This document shows, piece after piece, positions 63,073 to 64,000 of a stretch of DNA of 64,000 nucleotides (position 1 is the first letter of the stretch; each line of letters opens with the position of its first letter). Source of the DNA: Aldersonia sp. NBC_00410 (GTDB taxonomy: Bacteria > Actinomycetota > Actinomycetes > Mycobacteriales > Mycobacteriaceae); NCBI RefSeq assembly GCF_026342035.1, contig NZ_JAPENM010000001.1, positions 558,001 through 622,000 of the forward strand, written 5' to 3'. Position numbers and translations under genes: made by a program. Below the pieces are notes generated by a model. The model did not search any database, had not been told where the DNA came from, and worked only from the letters and a program-made list of their open reading frames with translations.

Positions 63073-64000
63073 TCAGCAGATCCGCGGAAGTTGCTCGCCC
63101 ACAGGCAGATCCACCACCCGGGTGCCGCCGAGCGCGGTCCGAGTCACGACCATGCCTGGATGTTCCGCGACACAGGTGCCGATCATCGTCGCGCGGGTGC
63201 CGAGCGGATGCGCCCGCATCGCGTCGAGGACACGTTCGGCGTTGTCGGCGGGGACGAACGCGACGAGTTTGCCTTCGTTGGCCACATAGAGCGGGTCGAG
63301 TCCGAGCAGACCGCACGCGTCGCGGACCTCGGGTGGGATCGGCAGCGTCCGCTCGTCGAGCTCAACCCCGACGCCGGCCGCCTTCGCGATCTCGTTGAGC
63401 GTGGCCGCAACTCCACCGCGGGTCGGGTCGCGCAAGACATGCACGTCGGCACCGGTGTCCAGCATGGTCGCCACCAGCCCGTGCAGCGCGGCGGTGTCAC
63501 TCGACACGGTCGTGCCGAACTCGAGCCCCTCCCGGCAGCTCAGCACCGCAATGCCATGCACCCCGATATCACCGCTGATCAGCACCGCGTCGCCCGCGGT
63601 CGCACGGTCGGGGCGGATATCGGCACGCGGGTCGACCAGCCCGATCCCCGCAGTGTTCACGTACACGCCGTCGCCGTGTCCGGCGTCGACGACCTTGGTG
63701 TCCCCTGTCACGAGCTTGACTCCCGCCGCCAGCGCGGCCGTGCCCAATGCTCGGGCGACATGCGCGATCTCGTCGAGTGCCGTCCCCTCTTCGAGGATGA
63801 ACGCGGTCGAAAGCACCAGCGGCTGCGCGCCCGCCATCGCGAGATCGTTGACCGTGCCGTTGACGGCGAGGTCGCCGATGCTGCCGCCGGGGAACACAAG
63901 TGGCCGCACCACGAACGAGTCTGTCGAGAACGCCAGTCGCGTGCCGCCCACCTCGACCACCGCCGAGTCACCCATTGCGGCGTCGGCGGCGGGACCGAAC
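63073..64000 (-). CDS. hypE: Hydrogenase maturation protein HypE, 5' end outside the window
   Basis: This is the C-terminal 308 residues of HypE (frame open to base 63999). With HypF it dehydrates the thiocarboxamide on its own terminal Cys to make the cyanide ligand of the [NiFe] cluster. The PurM-like fold is visible: MGDSAVVEVGGTRLAFSTDSFVVRPLVFPGGSIGDLAVNGTVNDLAMAGAQPL, KLVTGDTKVVD, LISGDIGVHGIAVLSCREGLEF, RDPTRGGVAATLNEIAKAAGVGVEL. It ends PRIC with the essential terminal Cys intact. It implies an active hydrogenase locus to the right. Confidence 0.93.
   Translation of the reverse strand, partial: FGPAADAAMGDSAVVEVGGTRLAFSTDSFVVRPLVFPGGSIGDLAVNGTVNDLAMAGAQPLVLSTAFILEEGTALDEIAHVARALGTAALAAGVKLVTGDTKVVDAGHGDGVYVNTAGIGLVDPRADIRPDRATAGDAVLISGDIGVHGIAVLSCREGLEFGTTVSSDTAALHGLVATMLDTGADVHVLRDPTRGGVAATLNEIAKAAGVGVELDERTLPIPPEVRDACGLLGLDPLYVANEGKLVAFVPADNAERVLDAMRAHPLGTRATMIGTCVAEHPGMVVTRTALGGTRVVDLPVGEQLPRIC

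Overview
This 64 kb window is high-GC chromosomal DNA from a mycolic-acid-containing actinobacterium. Nocardia is the best guess, and Rhodococcus or another close relative is possible. The pointers are an Ag85-like secreted esterase (61135-62139), an MMPL exporter, ESX/type VII-style proteins, a mycofactocin-type short-chain dehydrogenase behind a KstR-like box, a 3-ketosteroid dehydrogenase (kstD), an almost exact counterpart of mycobacterial fadE5, and many GTG starts and 4-base ATGA overlaps. Several blocks match, from memory, the Mycobacterium tuberculosis neighbourhood Rv3721c-Rv3772: aspC/ffs/tRNA-Ser, tadA/partner/tyrA and the aromatic aminotransferase. I saw no insertion sequence, prophage or CRISPR array.

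Layout. 1-3.8 kb: the end of a TetR gene, a headless FAD-monooxygenase remnant, a secreted DUF4185 protein, a methyltransferase and a hydrolase. 4-9.5 kb: fadE5; an AbiEi/DUF559-type gene bracketed by two homologous 75-bp palindromes; a DNA glycosylase-type protein and aspC; SRP RNA; tRNA-Ser(GGA). 9.6-12.9 kb: a reductase-TetR-kstD operon. 13-16 kb: an overlapping four-gene type VII-like operon with a duplicated domain and a re-used membrane anchor. 16.5-25 kb: a catabolic cluster (AhpD-like, VOC, TetR, SnoaL, acyl-CoA dehydrogenase, kinase-like, isocitrate-lyase-like, acyl-CoA ligase, cyclase). Both of its outward-facing promoters carry the same 19-bp palindrome, so it looks like one TetR regulon.

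25-33 kb: tRNA queuosine functions (gluQ, yhhQ, and tgt abutting a heterodimeric ABC exporter). 33-36.6 kb: a membrane-anchored serine protease with a zinc ribbon, then a three-gene type VII effector cassette (amidase-like effector, WXG100-like partner, three-helix membrane protein). 36.7-41 kb: an MMPL exporter with its TetR, an Rrf2 regulator and a membrane protein. 41.4-44.3 kb: tRNA-Ser(CGA), tadA and its partner, tyrA, and a glycolipid-binding-type protein. 44.4-47 kb: a type II restriction-modification module (C5 methylase, candidate endonuclease, Vsr). 47-50 kb: a DUF998 protein, a DUF1023 hydrolase with an EspC-like partner, and a VOC protein. 50-58 kb: an MFS/MarR efflux pair, a secreted lipase, an M14 carboxypeptidase, the mycofactocin-type SDR and a tandem TetR fusion. 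58-64 kb: two tRNAs, a dienelactone-hydrolase-like protein with an odd nucleophile position, the aromatic aminotransferase, the Ag85-like esterase, and the start of a hydrogenase-maturation locus (DUF6390, hypE) running off the right edge.

The most interesting parts are the two type VII-like loci (13-16 kb and 34.5-36.6 kb), the structured repeats around the AbiEi-like nuclease, the shared-operator catabolic regulon, and the atypical tRNA-guanine transglycosylase. Family names come from recognising motifs by eye. No database search was run.
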